Below are positions 1 through 8,974 of a DNA stretch of 40,398 nucleotides, in pieces (position 1 is the first letter of the stretch; every line of letters begins with the position of its first letter). Source of the stretch: Candidatus Kapaibacterium sp. (GTDB taxonomy: Bacteria; Bacteroidota; Ignavibacteria; Kapaibacteriales; UBA7675); the NCBI GenBank assembly GCA_028284775.1, contig JANQRB010000032.1, positions 1 to 40,398 on the forward strand. The letters run 5' to 3'. The notes under the pieces were generated by a model. It worked only from the letters and a program-made list of their open reading frames with translations. It did not search any database and was not told where the DNA came from. Both the position numbers and the translations under genes were made by a program.

Positions 1-562
1 CTTCCAATTGCTCGTTAGCCGCAGCACGATACGTGTCGGCGGCGCCGATCACAACGTTCTTGCCGCCTTCGCGGTAGTTGCGCGCCAGCTTGCCGATGCT
101 GGTGGTTTTGCCGACGCCGTTGACGCCCACGACCATTATTACGTGCGGACTGTTCTCGGCGCTCACGGAAAAAGTACGGTCTTCTTCGGCGGATGGCGAT
201 TTAACCAGGATGGCGCTGATCTCTTCTTTGATCACTTCCTGCAGCGCTTCGGAATTCTCGAGTTTGTCCTTACGCACCCGGCGGCGGACATTGTCTATGA
301 TGGCGGTCGTCGTCGTAACGCCGATGTCGGCCGTGATGAGAATCTCTTCGATGTCTTCCAGGAGCGCTTCGTCGATCTTGCGTCCCGAACGCAGCAGCGT
401 CCCAAGGCGGCTGACGAAGGAGTTGCGCGTCTTGGCGAGTCCCACTTTCAGGCGGTCGAGCTTCAGAGCCTGTTTGGCGCCGCTGGCCACGTCGGATAAC
501 TTTTCACCGGCGCTCGATACCGTATCGCTTACCTTTTTCTTGATCTTATCGAACAAGCCCAT
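1..562 (-). CDS. ftsY: Signal recognition particle receptor FtsY (3' end cut by window edge)
   Basis: FtsY is the SRP receptor GTPase that docks ribosome-SRP complexes at the inner membrane. The ATG at 562 opens MGLFDKIKKKV, a short basic N-terminus without the long acidic A domain of E. coli FtsY. The N-domain helices follow (KVGLAKTRNSFVSRLG, then IDEALLEDIEEILITADIGV). The G domain starts near residue 144 with P-loop GVNGVGKTT and continues to the ADTYRAAANEQLE motif, where the window ends after about 187 codons, so the remaining GTPase motifs are not visible. It lies 57 bp downstream of pgsA on the same strand and may be co-transcribed. The identification is firm. Ffh is excluded by the N-terminus and by the VNGVGKTT/DTYRAAA wording typical of FtsY. 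Confidence 0.96.
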   Translation of the reverse strand, partial: MGLFDKIKKKVSDTVSSAGEKLSDVASGAKQALKLDRLKVGLAKTRNSFVSRLGTLLRSGRKIDEALLEDIEEILITADIGVTTTTAIIDNVRRRVRKDKLENSEALQEVIKEEISAILVKSPSAEEDRTFSVSAENSPHVIMVVGVNGVGKTTSIGKLARNYREGGKNVVIGAADTYRAAANEQLE

Positions 563-619
563 GAAGCTTCTCCCGAGTAAAAAGTGGCATTGCTTTTTCG
601 TTAAGGCGCTTTAGACGAA

Positions 620-1180
620 TCAGGCCTTAAACTGTTTCCTTTTTCCCTGCGGCGGCGCGTTGCGCAGCACCTGCCGGAGGCGCCTACCATAGACTACCAG
701 CGAGGCCAGCACCAGGATGGCGGAAAGGCCCGTCAAAATGTCGACATAGAGCGCGGGAAGGCCAAGTAAAACCGCCATCAGCACCAGGCCGATGGCAAGC
801 ACGGCAGCTTTGCCCGTATAGTTCGAAGGCAGGACCACATCGCTTCGCCGGGCCGCGAGGAGGCCGCCGCATAGGATCAACAGATCGCGCAGCAGAACCA
901 TTATGACAAACCACAGGCTTAATTCACCCTTGAGCAGCAGCGTCAAGGCTACGGCGCCGACGAAGAGTTTGTCGGCCACGGGGTCGATGATTTTGCCGAA
1001 GTCGGTGATCTGCTTGAGTTTGCGGGCCGCGTAGCCATCGGCGATATCGCTGAGGTAGGCCAGCAAGGCCAGCCCGACGGCCAGCATGCGATGGTTGTAG
1101 GTCAGGGCCAGGGTCATCGGGACAATCAGCAGGACCCGAAAAAAACTGAGACTGTTGGAAATGTTGAGGACGCGCTTCAT
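620..1180 (-). CDS. pgsA: CDP-diacylglycerol-glycerol-3-phosphate 3-phosphatidyltransferase (PgsA-like)
   Basis: This 186-residue membrane enzyme should make phosphatidylglycerol phosphate from CDP-diacylglycerol and glycerol-3-phosphate. The full CDP-alcohol phosphotransferase signature is present: D45, D48-G49, A52-R53, G62, D66 and D70 (in LSDIADGYAARK and DFGKIIDPVADK). The rest is about five or six hydrophobic helices, with a basic C-terminus (GKRKQFKA). The ATG overlaps the stop of the upstream symporter gene by 4 bp (ATGA), so translation is probably coupled. ftsY follows 57 bp later. PgsA is the best guess because of size and N-terminus (LNISNSLSFFRVLL resembles the NxxTxxR start of PgsA), but another CDP-alcohol phosphatidyltransferase, such as a cardiolipin or phosphatidylserine type, cannot be excluded. 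Confidence 0.85.
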   Translation of the reverse strand: MKRVLNISNSLSFFRVLLIVPMTLALTYNHRMLAVGLALLAYLSDIADGYAARKLKQITDFGKIIDPVADKLFVGAVALTLLLKGELSLWFVIMVLLRDLLILCGGLLAARRSDVVLPSNYTGKAAVLAIGLVLMAVLLGLPALYVDILTGLSAILVLASLVVYGRRLRQVLRNAPPQGKRKQFKA

Positions 1181-2625
1181 AGGGATTGTTCTCTAGTGAT
1201 TCGCTTGCCTTTGCGCACAAACAAGGCTGCCAGCAAGAGTGATAACAGGAGGCCCGGAAACATCGGCTCCACCGACTGCGCCAGCGCGAGCATTTCCGAG
1301 GGGAGCGCAAACATGCCCTGCGCCACCGCCAGCCATAGAGCCGAGAACGAGGATGACGCCAGCAGCATCCAGCGCGCCTGACGTCCGCCGAGATGCCAGC
1401 GAGGCGTAAAGCTGAAGACGAGCGGTAGCAATAAACCGGGTATTGCGACCGAAGCAGTGACGTAGAGCAGCTTGACAACCGACGGGACCAGGATCGCCAT
1501 CATTACCGACAACAGGCCGCTGATCACAATACCGGCCTTTGTCAGGGCCGCAACGTTTGTTTGAGGAGCATTGATGCCGCGCCGTTCCGCCAGCCAGGTC
1601 ATTCCGGCTGCGATAATGTCTTTCCCAATCGTCACCCCGCTGATAAAACCCAGACTGTCCAGTGTCGACATCACGGTTGCCAGCAGCGCGACAACAAAGA
1701 GGCCCTTGACCGCCGTCGGCAGGACGGCTTCGCCGAGAGCGGGAAATGCCATCAGGGGTTGATCGAGATCGAGATAGGCCGCCGCGTAAAGACCACAGGC
1801 CAAGGTCAGCGTATCGAAGAGTATCCAGAAGCCGATGGCGATCAGAATACCCTTCCTGGCAATTCGCGGGCTGCGGGCTGCGGCACAACGCTGGTGAAAG
1901 GCTGGGTCGACTAAGGCATACAGTGCGATGACATACCAGACGACGATGTATTGCCATGAATACCCTCCGGCGGGATCAGTGTGCCCCTCAGGCAGCGACG
2001 CCAGCATCAGCTCCGGCGGCCCCAGGCTGGCAACGGCATAGGCGAGCAGCAGGATGAAGCCCAGATACATCAGTCCGAACTGCATAACATCGGTGTAGAC
2101 ACTGCTGCGGAGACCGCCGATCAAGAGATAGGCCACCGACAGCAGAGCGCCGGTGAGAATACATTGCCACAGCTCCCAACCAGTGACCATCTGGGTCAGC
2201 ACTCCCAGGGTCAGGATATACATTGCCGGCACCGTTATGAGCAGGATCAGCATGGATGCCAGGATACCTGCGCCACGGCCGTAGGCGGCAGTCAGCTGTT
2301 CCGGAATTGTCTGTGTCTGCGCACGGCGGACGCGTTCGGCCAGAAGCATGGCAAAGGCAAATGCCGTCAGATAATAGGGCAGCATGAAACAGAACCACGC
2401 AACGATACCGCCGCTATAGATCAATTCACCGACGCCCAGGATGAGTCCATAAAATGTCGCCACCATCGTACTGACAAAAAAGGGCATCGTCAGACTGCGT
2501 CCGGCGAGAATGAAATCCGTCCCTGAGCTGTCGTTGCGGCCGCGCCGCGCCGCGACAAAGCCGACAATTTGCAGCGCCGCAAAATAGAGCGCGATGATAA
2601 GGAGGTCAGTGCTTGCGAGATTCAC
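1177..2625 (-). CDS. Sodium:solute symporter family protein (SSS/SLC5-like)
   Basis: A 482-residue polytopic inner-membrane protein with about 13 predicted hydrophobic segments, the usual size and topology of the Na+/solute symporter family. Family-like landmarks are the early GRSLTMPFFVSTMVATFYG segment (helix 1-2), QTIPEQLTAAYG, and GGLRSSVYTDVMQFGLMY, which matches the SSS signature region around helices 5-6. The substrate cannot be told from the sequence. The start is GTG at 2625, preceded by an AAGG about 7 bases upstream. The gene overlaps pgsA by 4 bp, so the two form an operon. Nothing nearby suggests what is transported. Confidence 0.88.
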   Translation of the reverse strand: MNLASTDLLIIALYFAALQIVGFVAARRGRNDSSGTDFILAGRSLTMPFFVSTMVATFYGLILGVGELIYSGGIVAWFCFMLPYYLTAFAFAMLLAERVRRAQTQTIPEQLTAAYGRGAGILASMLILLITVPAMYILTLGVLTQMVTGWELWQCILTGALLSVAYLLIGGLRSSVYTDVMQFGLMYLGFILLLAYAVASLGPPELMLASLPEGHTDPAGGYSWQYIVVWYVIALYALVDPAFHQRCAAARSPRIARKGILIAIGFWILFDTLTLACGLYAAAYLDLDQPLMAFPALGEAVLPTAVKGLFVVALLATVMSTLDSLGFISGVTIGKDIIAAGMTWLAERRGINAPQTNVAALTKAGIVISGLLSVMMAILVPSVVKLLYVTASVAIPGLLLPLVFSFTPRWHLGGRQARWMLLASSSFSALWLAVAQGMFALPSEMLALAQSVEPMFPGLLLSLLLAALFVRKGKRITREQSL

Positions 2626-2796
2626 CGGATCGCCTTCAGGCTAAGGCCGACAAGCCTGTCCACAACGGGGCTGCTGACTGCGGCATTGTGTTGATAAAAG
2701 CAGGGATGCAAATCACGTTGCATGGTCGTTCCTGTCTACATGGGTCTGCGTGGTAAGGGCAGCACAGCGTGCCGGCGAAACGCCCTTTAAACGAAG

Positions 2797-2831
2797 CGAA
2801 CCTCACGACGAATTGTGATCGGTGAGGTTCG
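2797..2831 (-). terminator. Candidate terminator hairpin downstream of the epimerase gene
   Basis: A perfect 10-bp inverted repeat, CGAACCTCAC at 2797-2806 and GTGAGGTTCG at 2822-2831, surrounds a 15-base loop. On the minus strand it is followed by CTTCGTTTAAA, which is only moderately T-rich. It sits 55 bp beyond the epimerase stop and upstream of the symporter gene, so it probably separates the two transcription units. The 260-bp gap between the genes holds no convincing gene. Confidence 0.5.
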
Positions 2832-2885
2832 GCATATTTACATTCTGCGCGTAGCATCTGATGCTGCGCTGCGACCGCGCCGTTA

Positions 2886-3806
2886 TCACTTCTGACTGCG
2901 AAACCAATCGATAGTCTTGATCAGCCCCTGCTCGATATCGACGTCGGCTTTCCAGCCCAGCGCCTTAAACAATTTGCGATGCGAACAGACGGAGCGGAGC
3001 TGCTCGCCGCTCTGCGCTTCCTCGTGCAATTCTTTTACGTCGGCGCCAAGTCGATATTTCAGGATGCGAAAGATCGTATTCACGCTGATTTCGCGGCCCG
3101 TGGAACAGTTATAGATTCCTTTAGCTTTTTCGTCCAGGGCCATGACATTGGCATTGACGACATCCTCGATATAAACATAGTCGCGTGTTTGCGTGCCATC
3201 GCCGAATATTACCGGATTTTTGCCCTTCAACATCTTTTTGACAAAAATCGCCACAACGCCGGATTCACCTTCCGGATTCTGCCGCGGACCGTAGACATTG
3301 GTATAGCGGAAAATGACGTGTTCGATGCCGAAGAGACTTTTATAGTAGACCAGATACTTTTCATTGGCCAGTTTCGAGACGCCATAGGGCGAGCAGGGAC
3401 GCTTGGGATGTCGTTCATCCGCCGGAAAATATTTTTGCTCGCCGTAAATCGCGCCGCCCGTGGATGCGAAGATGATTTTCGAGACGCCGGTCTTGTGCGC
3501 CGATTCATAGAGATTGATGCCGCCAATGATATTAACGTTGGCGTCAAAGCTCGGGTCAATCACGGATTGCCGAACATTGGCCTGCGCTGCGTGGTGGCTG
3601 AGTACGTCGAACTTTTCGGCCTCGAATAAGTCGCGAATTTTCGGATTGGTGATGTCGATCTTCTCAAAGCGGGCTTTGGGGTTGATGTTAGCTTTGCTGC
3701 CCGTCGAGAGATTATCGATGACGACAACGTCGTGACCTTCCTCAATGTACGCATCTACGATGTGCGAACCGACAAACCCGGCTCCACCGGTCACTGCAAT
3801 TTTCAT
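2886..3806 (-). CDS. NAD-dependent epimerase/dehydratase, UDP-glucose 4-epimerase-like
   Basis: A 306-residue extended short-chain dehydrogenase. It has the NAD-binding TGGAGFVG loop at residues 6-13, an acidic residue after strand 2 (D31 in VVIDNLSTG), HHAAQANVRQS at 71-81, the catalytic S/T at 115-116 (FASTGGAIYGE) and the YxxxK pair Y141/K145 (SPYGVSKLANEKY). The sugar-nucleotide region carries RYTNVYGPRQNP and FGDGTQTRDYVYIEDV, as in GalE and related nucleotide-sugar epimerases. Likely substrates are UDP-glucose/UDP-galactose or their N-acetyl forms, feeding surface polysaccharide. The ATG at 3806 is the natural start because it opens directly into the first beta strand. It appears monocistronic, flanked by a 438-bp gap upstream and a hairpin downstream. 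Confidence 0.9.
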   Translation of the reverse strand: MKIAVTGGAGFVGSHIVDAYIEEGHDVVVIDNLSTGSKANINPKARFEKIDITNPKIRDLFEAEKFDVLSHHAAQANVRQSVIDPSFDANVNIIGGINLYESAHKTGVSKIIFASTGGAIYGEQKYFPADERHPKRPCSPYGVSKLANEKYLVYYKSLFGIEHVIFRYTNVYGPRQNPEGESGVVAIFVKKMLKGKNPVIFGDGTQTRDYVYIEDVVNANVMALDEKAKGIYNCSTGREISVNTIFRILKYRLGADVKELHEEAQSGEQLRSVCSHRKLFKALGWKADVDIEQGLIKTIDWFRSQK

Positions 3807-4244
3807 AACAACTCTCAGCTCCAGATATTCAGTTTGTAAAAACGCAACCTATCAGCCCTGCTGAGCGGTTTCCGGCATCCCTCTCGTTAGCTTGGATCGC
3901 ATTCGAAGTCAAACGGGACGCCTGTCCAGACCCTTGCCGCCATTGTAAGAGTGGCTGCGCGACGGCGTACGGAATGCCTCAGCGCCCGATTATCATTTAC
4001 GGCTCTGCCCCGGCGGCGCTGCGATTCGAACTCGGATCACGATGACACGTACCGCACTGAACGCTTACAGGAGATTCAGCGATTGAGCCGCTACGCCGCT
4101 ATATTCGATGCCAAGGACCTCGGTATACTCACATCGTAATTCGTATGCCGCGCCGGTTGGCGGCTGGTGATCCACCGCGAACGACGATGTACTCTGACGT
4201 GTACAAAAGCTGTAATATACAACAAAAAAGCCAGAATAACGCTG
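3807..4244. other. Intergenic region without a recognisable gene
   Basis: This 438-bp stretch separates the epimerase start from the purD stop. Short open frames occur on both strands, but none has a convincing start, ribosome binding site or recognisable protein. A GATTCGAAC word near 4021-4035 looks like a tRNA T-loop on the minus strand, but no matching T-stem or acceptor can be built. The promoter of the epimerase gene should lie in the left part; I could not identify -35/-10 boxes with confidence. Confidence 0.6.
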
Positions 4245-5549
4245 TTAATCGCCTTCGACACGCTGTCGGCCTTCGAGACGCCTGATTCCTTTCGCGCCGA
4301 TATCCCTGCGATAACTCTTACCGGCAAATTCGATGCGCTCTGCCGCCCGATAGGCATTGTTTACCGCCTCCTCTAGGACCGGAGCCTGACCGCAGACTCC
4401 GAGCACTCGCCCGCCGTTGCTGACAATTGATCCATTCACGGATGCAGTGCCGGCGTGGAAAACATAGGCATCCTCGTTCGCCGCCTCCCTGAGACCATTG
4501 ATAACTTTACCTTTTTCATAAGCAGCCGGATAGCCTTCGGATGCGAGCACCACACAGCAGGCGCTGCCCTCTGCCGGCGAGTCGATGGCGCTGTGATCCA
4601 GAGCGCCACGGGCGGCGCTCGAGAGCAGACGCGCAAAATCGGCCCGTAATACCGCGAGGACAACCTGTGCCTCGGGATCGCCAAAACGAACGTTGAATTC
4701 AACGACACGCGCCTCGCCTTCGGCAATCATCAGCCCGCAGAACAGACAGCCGACAAAGGGATAGCCCTCTTGCTTCATTCCGTTCAGAACAGGCTCGATG
4801 ATGCGGCTCCGGATGTCGGCCATCATTGTTGCATCCACAATCGGAGCGGGCGCATAAGCGCCCATCCCACCGGTGTTCGGCCCCCGGTCGTTGTCATATG
4901 CCTGCTTGTGATCCTGCGCGCTGGCCAGCAGGGCGCAGTCATTTCCATCACAGATTGCGAAGACCGAGGCTTCTTCACCCTCCATAAATTCTTCCACCAC
5001 CACCGTGTTGCCCGCCGCGCCGAACATACCGTCGAACATCCGGTCAAGCGCCTGCAGGGCTTCATCACGTGTGGCACAGACAATGACGCCTTTGCCGGCG
5101 GCCAGTCCATCAGCTTTGAGCACGACTGGCATCGAATGGCTTTGAAGATATTCCTGCGCAGCCTGGCGTTCCGCCGCAGTAAAGCGCCGAAACGCGGCCG
5201 TAGGAATATTGTGACGCGCCATAAACTCCTTGGCGAAGGTCTTGGAAGATTCGAGACGCGCGGCAGCCTGGTCGGGACCGAAGACGGCAATCCCTTCGCG
5301 GCGCGCAGCATCGGCAAGACCATCGGCCAGGGGCTGCTCGGGACCGATGACCAGTAGATCGATCGCCTGCGAGCGGCAAAAATCCAGCACGGCCTTATGA
5401 TCGCTCGCATCGATGCCCGCTTGCTCCGCAAGTTCAAAAATACCGGGATTGCCCGGCGCTGCATAGAGTTTTGCGAGTGAAGGCGATTCAGCCAGCGCGC
5501 GCGCCAGGGCATGTTCACGCCCGCCGCCGCCTATGAGCAAGACATTCAT
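4245..5549 (-). CDS. purD: Phosphoribosylamine-glycine ligase (GAR synthetase)
   Basis: PurD joins glycine to 5-phosphoribosylamine using ATP, the second step of de novo purine synthesis. The protein opens MNVLLIGGGGREHALA, the PurD hallmark. It continues with the ATP-grasp core (VVLKADGLAAGKGVIVC), EEASVFAICDG, the DRGPNTGGMGAYAPAP block and the metal-binding FNVRFGDPEAQVVL. The length of 434 residues is normal. An upstream in-frame TTG at 5573 exists, but the ATG at 5549 starts exactly at the conserved N-terminus and has GGGA about 8 bases upstream, so I chose it. No other purine gene is adjacent. The gene stands alone between two large intergenic regions. Confidence 0.97.
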   Translation of the reverse strand: MNVLLIGGGGREHALARALAESPSLAKLYAAPGNPGIFELAEQAGIDASDHKAVLDFCRSQAIDLLVIGPEQPLADGLADAARREGIAVFGPDQAAARLESSKTFAKEFMARHNIPTAAFRRFTAAERQAAQEYLQSHSMPVVLKADGLAAGKGVIVCATRDEALQALDRMFDGMFGAAGNTVVVEEFMEGEEASVFAICDGNDCALLASAQDHKQAYDNDRGPNTGGMGAYAPAPIVDATMMADIRSRIIEPVLNGMKQEGYPFVGCLFCGLMIAEGEARVVEFNVRFGDPEAQVVLAVLRADFARLLSSAARGALDHSAIDSPAEGSACCVVLASEGYPAAYEKGKVINGLREAANEDAYVFHAGTASVNGSIVSNGGRVLGVCGQAPVLEEAVNNAYRAAERIEFAGKSYRRDIGAKGIRRLEGRQRVEGD

Positions 5550-5982
5550 AACATGATTCCCGATTGATAGCAATGCCTGACCAATGTTATCATAATTACA
5601 CGGTTCGATTGATTCGATCAGCAGATTATCAACTGGTGTTCGCGGAGGGTTGCCGGCTGATGAATGGCGATGAAAAAATACTTGTCAAATTTAGTACGAA
5701 CGTGGCGCCGACGCCTTGCCGCGATAGCAATCTGCCCAAAGGAATTATCTTATCCAAATCAAAAGTACTGCCAGACAGACACAGCGGACTCGATCCTAGA
5801 TCGCCTGTCGTGGTCGGAGATAGCCTTGCCCTACCATGACAACTCCACAGATTCCGGCAATCCATTCGTCCGCCGGGCTTTTGTCAAAATTTAGTGAAGG
5901 CAACTCATCTGATTTCGGGCTATCGCATGATAGTCGCGATAGCAATAACCGCTCCTTCTTTTTATCGACAATTGTGTTAAGT

Positions 5983-6008
5983 GTGGCCTTCGGCTGCGCT
6001 CAGGCCAC
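5983..6008. repeat. Dispersed hairpin repeat, copy 1 (GTGGCCT stem)
   Basis: A perfect 7-bp stem, GTGGCCT at 5983-5989 and AGGCCAC at 6002-6008, encloses the 12-base loop TCGGCTGCGCTC. The same loop and nearly the same stem recur in every unit of the tandem array at 24 kb, in the opposite orientation. No T-run follows, so it is not an obvious terminator. Confidence 0.8.
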
Positions 6009-6197
6009 GGTGTTTTGGAGGTTCGTCGCGTAGAATTGTCTGTTGGCTTTGCTCTGGCAGCTGTGTTCGGGTGGTTCGTCCTGCAGGAATGTCTGTTGGC
6101 CGCCGGCTGGATGCAATGGAATTGACCATTGACGCGCCGGACTGTTGCTGCGCGGTGTTCATGACGTCAGCACCTGCTCCCTGGAATTCCGCTACTG

Positions 6198-6230
6198 CCT
6201 GAGTACTGCAGTCTGAGCGAAGCCGAAGAC
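6198..6230. repeat. Dispersed hairpin repeat, copy 2 (GTCT stem) with shared flanking word
   Basis: GTCT at 6211-6214 and AGAC at 6227-6230 enclose the loop GAGCGAAGCCGA, the reverse-complement form of the loop at 5983-6008 with one base changed. The adjacent 12-base word CCTGAGTACTGC at 6198-6209 also occurs exactly, in reverse complement, at 24083-24094 inside the tandem array. This supports common descent of the element. Confidence 0.7.
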
Positions 6231-6719
6231 AGCTAACTTGTGAACTCCTTCCTGGCCTGCGAATGGTAACATCAGATCAGTGGACATCGCTTTGACAGGC
6301 ACCGTCGAATTGCTGAGAAGTCAAGAGCAAATTCGCCCAAGTCAGTTTTAACTCGACTCTTTGTTCTCAAGACAAGCGAAGAAGTCATATCCGATAAACT
6401 CTTGAAAGGTGTCCGGGTTGAAGCATATTAACGCGAATCACGACAGTTATCATTTCATCGGCCGACATAGACCATGTTGCCCGACAGCAGTGTAGACTTC
6501 TTTTGCCTTCAGCTATCGCCACACAAAATAATCCGCCTTAACATTTGCCGACAACAATCGTGGCCAGAAAAGTAGAGTCATCGATAAGTAGATTGAATTT
6601 CTTCCCGAATCCAAGGCTGGCGAAAGTAGGAGCCTTTATCAGACACCTCTACAAGATACAGAAGCCAAGGCGAAGGACATCGCTCAAATAGCACAGCCCT
6701 TGCAGCTCGTAGGTCATTT

Positions 6720-7571
6720 CTATTCAAAATTCAGTTGTTGCAACCAGGCAATTGCGGCCGGCATGCCGATTTCCATCATCGAGTAATAATGCCCGCCGGA
6801 GTCGGTAGTTTTATGAGTATAGTCTACGCCGTTTTCCTTCATCTGCTCAATAGATTGTGCGATTTGATCGGCCGTGACAACATTATCATCAAGGGCATTG
6901 AAAATGAAGACGGGTGCCTTTAACTTCTCAAGGTTGTTGTGGGGTGAGGTGCTTTCGATGAAGTCCTGAAACCCTGGAATATAATACTCAAAGAATTCCA
7001 TATTTTCGCCCAGGAAACGGGTCACATTTACGACCGGAGCAAAGGCAATGCAAGCCTTGACTGCGGGAGTGAATTGGGCGATGGACAAGGCGAGCGTACC
7101 TGCCGAACTGTGACCGGCGACGACTATTTTTTCCTCATCGAATCTATCAAATCGAGCAAGCACCAAAGCCAAGGCATCCTGCGCATCATCTATTCCGGCT
7201 TTTCGCTCCTGGAATAGTCGTGCCGCAGCCAGCGATTCCTCCTCGCCGGCTTCATCGGGTACCGGTCCGGAAATGTCGAAACTCAAAACACCGAAGCCCG
7301 CCTGCACATAGGGAATGTGTTCGTTGGCATCGCCATCGGAGAGTTGAATGCCGTGGAACAAGGAGGTACCGGCAGGCGGTATGATGATGAGGGGTATTTT
7401 GTCTGCAAAGCCACTTTGCGGGTAATAGACCCAGATATTCATTGCGTGATCCGGGTGCACAATTTTTTCGCGCACCACATTTTCAGCGGGTACATCACGT
7501 CCGGGCGACTCCACCGTGACGAATGGAATCAGCAGGAAAGGCAGAAGCATCTTGCGCAAGTAAGTCTTCAT
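6720..7571 (-). CDS. Secreted alpha/beta hydrolase (dienelactone hydrolase/esterase-like)
   Basis: A 283-residue protein with a signal peptide (MKTYLRKMLLPFLLIPFVTV, cleavage likely before residue 30) and an alpha/beta-hydrolase core. The nucleophile elbow is GHSSAG at 153-158, with S155 as the probable catalytic serine. D228 or D229 in FNALDDNVV is the likely acid, and H261 in DSGGHYYSM is the likely catalytic histidine. The oxyanion region is probably IIIPPAGTS at 62-70. The C-terminal wording (APVFIFNALDDNVVTADQ) is like acyl-peptidase and dienelactone-hydrolase families. The substrate is unknown, and the location is periplasmic or extracellular. There is no T9SS domain. The ATG at 7571 starts the signal peptide directly. 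The gene is isolated between two intergenic regions, so context gives no further clue. Confidence 0.82.
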   Translation of the reverse strand: MKTYLRKMLLPFLLIPFVTVESPGRDVPAENVVREKIVHPDHAMNIWVYYPQSGFADKIPLIIIPPAGTSLFHGIQLSDGDANEHIPYVQAGFGVLSFDISGPVPDEAGEEESLAAARLFQERKAGIDDAQDALALVLARFDRFDEEKIVVAGHSSAGTLALSIAQFTPAVKACIAFAPVVNVTRFLGENMEFFEYYIPGFQDFIESTSPHNNLEKLKAPVFIFNALDDNVVTADQIAQSIEQMKENGVDYTHKTTDSGGHYYSMMEIGMPAAIAWLQQLNFE

Positions 7572-8246
7572 AATGACCGTAGTCAGCTAAATATTGGAAG
7601 TTAGGTAATCGGTAAATTAGCCGTCGAGGATTCCTTTAACAAAGAAAATTCGAATCACCGGCGACATTCTTACGAAAAGTTTTCAAAGACATCAAAACAT
7701 TCAGGTAAAACTTCTAACGTTCGACACGATTGAGGACCGGTGCCCTGCTCGTCAGGCTGAATTTTTCCGTTTACTATGCTTTTCTGCCCATTTAGTTTCT
7801 TTAACAGTACGTTCAGCGTTTAGTAGCTATCCGGAGAAAATAGTGCTGTGATTGTATGCAAAAGTATGCGTAATGTTGCTGCAGGCTGTACAGGTTGACT
7901 GCGAAAGAGTTGCGAAAATTTCAGGTTTTGGCGCTGATGACTGGAGGTATCGGCGTTGAGAGCTTGTGGACGTCGCTTGAGATGTATTGGTTTGGTGGTG
8001 GCGGAGGGAGGGCCCGAAGGGGCATTCCGATTGAAGAATATAGTTACAACAACAACCATTTCACCCATCTACTCACAACGACCACAAACACTCACCCATT
8101 AATGCTTAACCACCACTCTGACATTTCATTCCAGCCTACGCTCCGTCCCAAATACTTCCAGGAACTTCTCTTCAGATACTCGTCAAATTAACAGTGCTTT
8201 ACAACTAAACATCGGGACTCGTATCTCAGCATCACAATAGTTCAAC
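7572..8246. other. Intergenic region without a recognisable gene
   Basis: About 675 bp. Open frames of 82 and 98 codons exist, but their translations are low-complexity and unlike known proteins. A G-rich run (about 7985-8022, including a GCCC-GAAG-GGGC mini-hairpin) is followed by a very G-poor stretch (about 8040-8180, rich in CA, AC and CC). I see no terminator for the SDR gene, which ends at 8247. Confidence 0.55.
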
Positions 8247-8960
8247 TCAGTACTCGAGCGCTTCACCGCGCCAGTCAAAGAAACGACCCGAGTGAGTCTC
8301 AAGTTTGGCATTCATTATTACTCTGGCTATGCCGTCGGCCGAATCTTCAATGCTCAGCGTCGCATTCGGGCCACCCATCTCAGTCTGCACCCAGCCCGGA
8401 TGCAGGGCGAGCGATATAATTCCTTCGGTTGCCAACTCTGCAGCCAGACTGCGACTCAGCATATTTACTCCGGCTTTGGCAATCCGATAGCTGAGCGAGC
8501 CTCCGCGTTCGGTTGCCGCAATTGAGCCCATAATGGATGAGATGTGTACGATACATTTCCGTCTGCCTTTGCGCAGCAGCGGCAGAAAACTTTGACAGAT
8601 GCGAAACGAGCCGACCGTGTTAACATTCAATGACTGCTGAATTGAAGCCGACGTAGGAATCTCAAAATTGCTTTCGCCTTTGATCAGCAATCCGGCATTG
8701 TTAACAAGCACGTCGAGTGCGCTCAGCTGCTGCCCTACTTCGTGATGGAAGCGGCGAACGCTCTCGTCATCGCTAACATCACAGGCGAAAGCAAACAAAC
8801 GGCCGGGATACTCATCGCATAAGCTCAGCAACTCGCTCGCGGCCGATTCTTGACGAAAGCTGCCGATTACCAGCCAGTTTTCACGAAGAAAACATCGCAC
8901 TAATCCAAGGCCCAGGCCACGATTGGCGCCGGTAATCAGGATAGAATGTGGGCTTGTCAT
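8247..8960 (-). CDS. Short-chain dehydrogenase/reductase
   Basis: A 237-residue classical SDR. The cofactor-binding TGANRGLG loop is at residues 10-17, NNAG at 87-90, the catalytic serine is S141 or S142 (HISSIMGS), and Y158/K162 form the YxxxK pair (LSYRIAKAG). The C-terminal LHPGWVQTEMGG is typical of the family. It resembles the subgroup sometimes labelled 'C-factor' or sniffer-like carbonyl reductases (GANRGLGLGLV near the start). Substrate and cofactor preference cannot be decided; R36 after strand 2 hints at NADP. It begins 14 bp after the alaS stop and is probably the last gene of that transcription unit. Confidence 0.9.
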   Translation of the reverse strand: MTSPHSILITGANRGLGLGLVRCFLRENWLVIGSFRQESAASELLSLCDEYPGRLFAFACDVSDDESVRRFHHEVGQQLSALDVLVNNAGLLIKGESNFEIPTSASIQQSLNVNTVGSFRICQSFLPLLRKGRRKCIVHISSIMGSIAATERGGSLSYRIAKAGVNMLSRSLAAELATEGIISLALHPGWVQTEMGGPNATLSIEDSADGIARVIMNAKLETHSGRFFDWRGEALEY

Positions 8961-8974
8961 TTTGTTCCAATCTC

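Larger units (their letters stand above)
5550..6719. other. Long intergenic region with two hairpin repeats
   Basis: About 1.17 kb without a convincing gene. The open frames are short, lack ribosome binding sites and resemble nothing known. The stretch is visibly more AT-rich than the flanking genes. It contains two copies of a hairpin element related to the tandem array near 24 kb (5983-6008 and 6211-6230). It also contains a loosely repeated pair of words: TGTCAAA(A)TTTAGT at about 5683 and 5880, each followed by CGCGATAGCAAT at 5721 and 5935. The purD promoter should be at the left end; TATGAT on the minus strand near 5590-5595 is a possible -10 box but unproven. Confidence 0.6.

Noticed and set aside
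2636..2857. Small 73-codon gene between the symporter and epimerase genes
   Set aside because: It spans a perfect terminator-like hairpin, has no ribosome binding site and no recognisable product.
4010..4045. Possible tRNA on the minus strand (GTTCGAATC T-loop word)
   Set aside because: The bases beside the loop do not form a 5-bp T-stem, and no anticodon or acceptor arm can be drawn.
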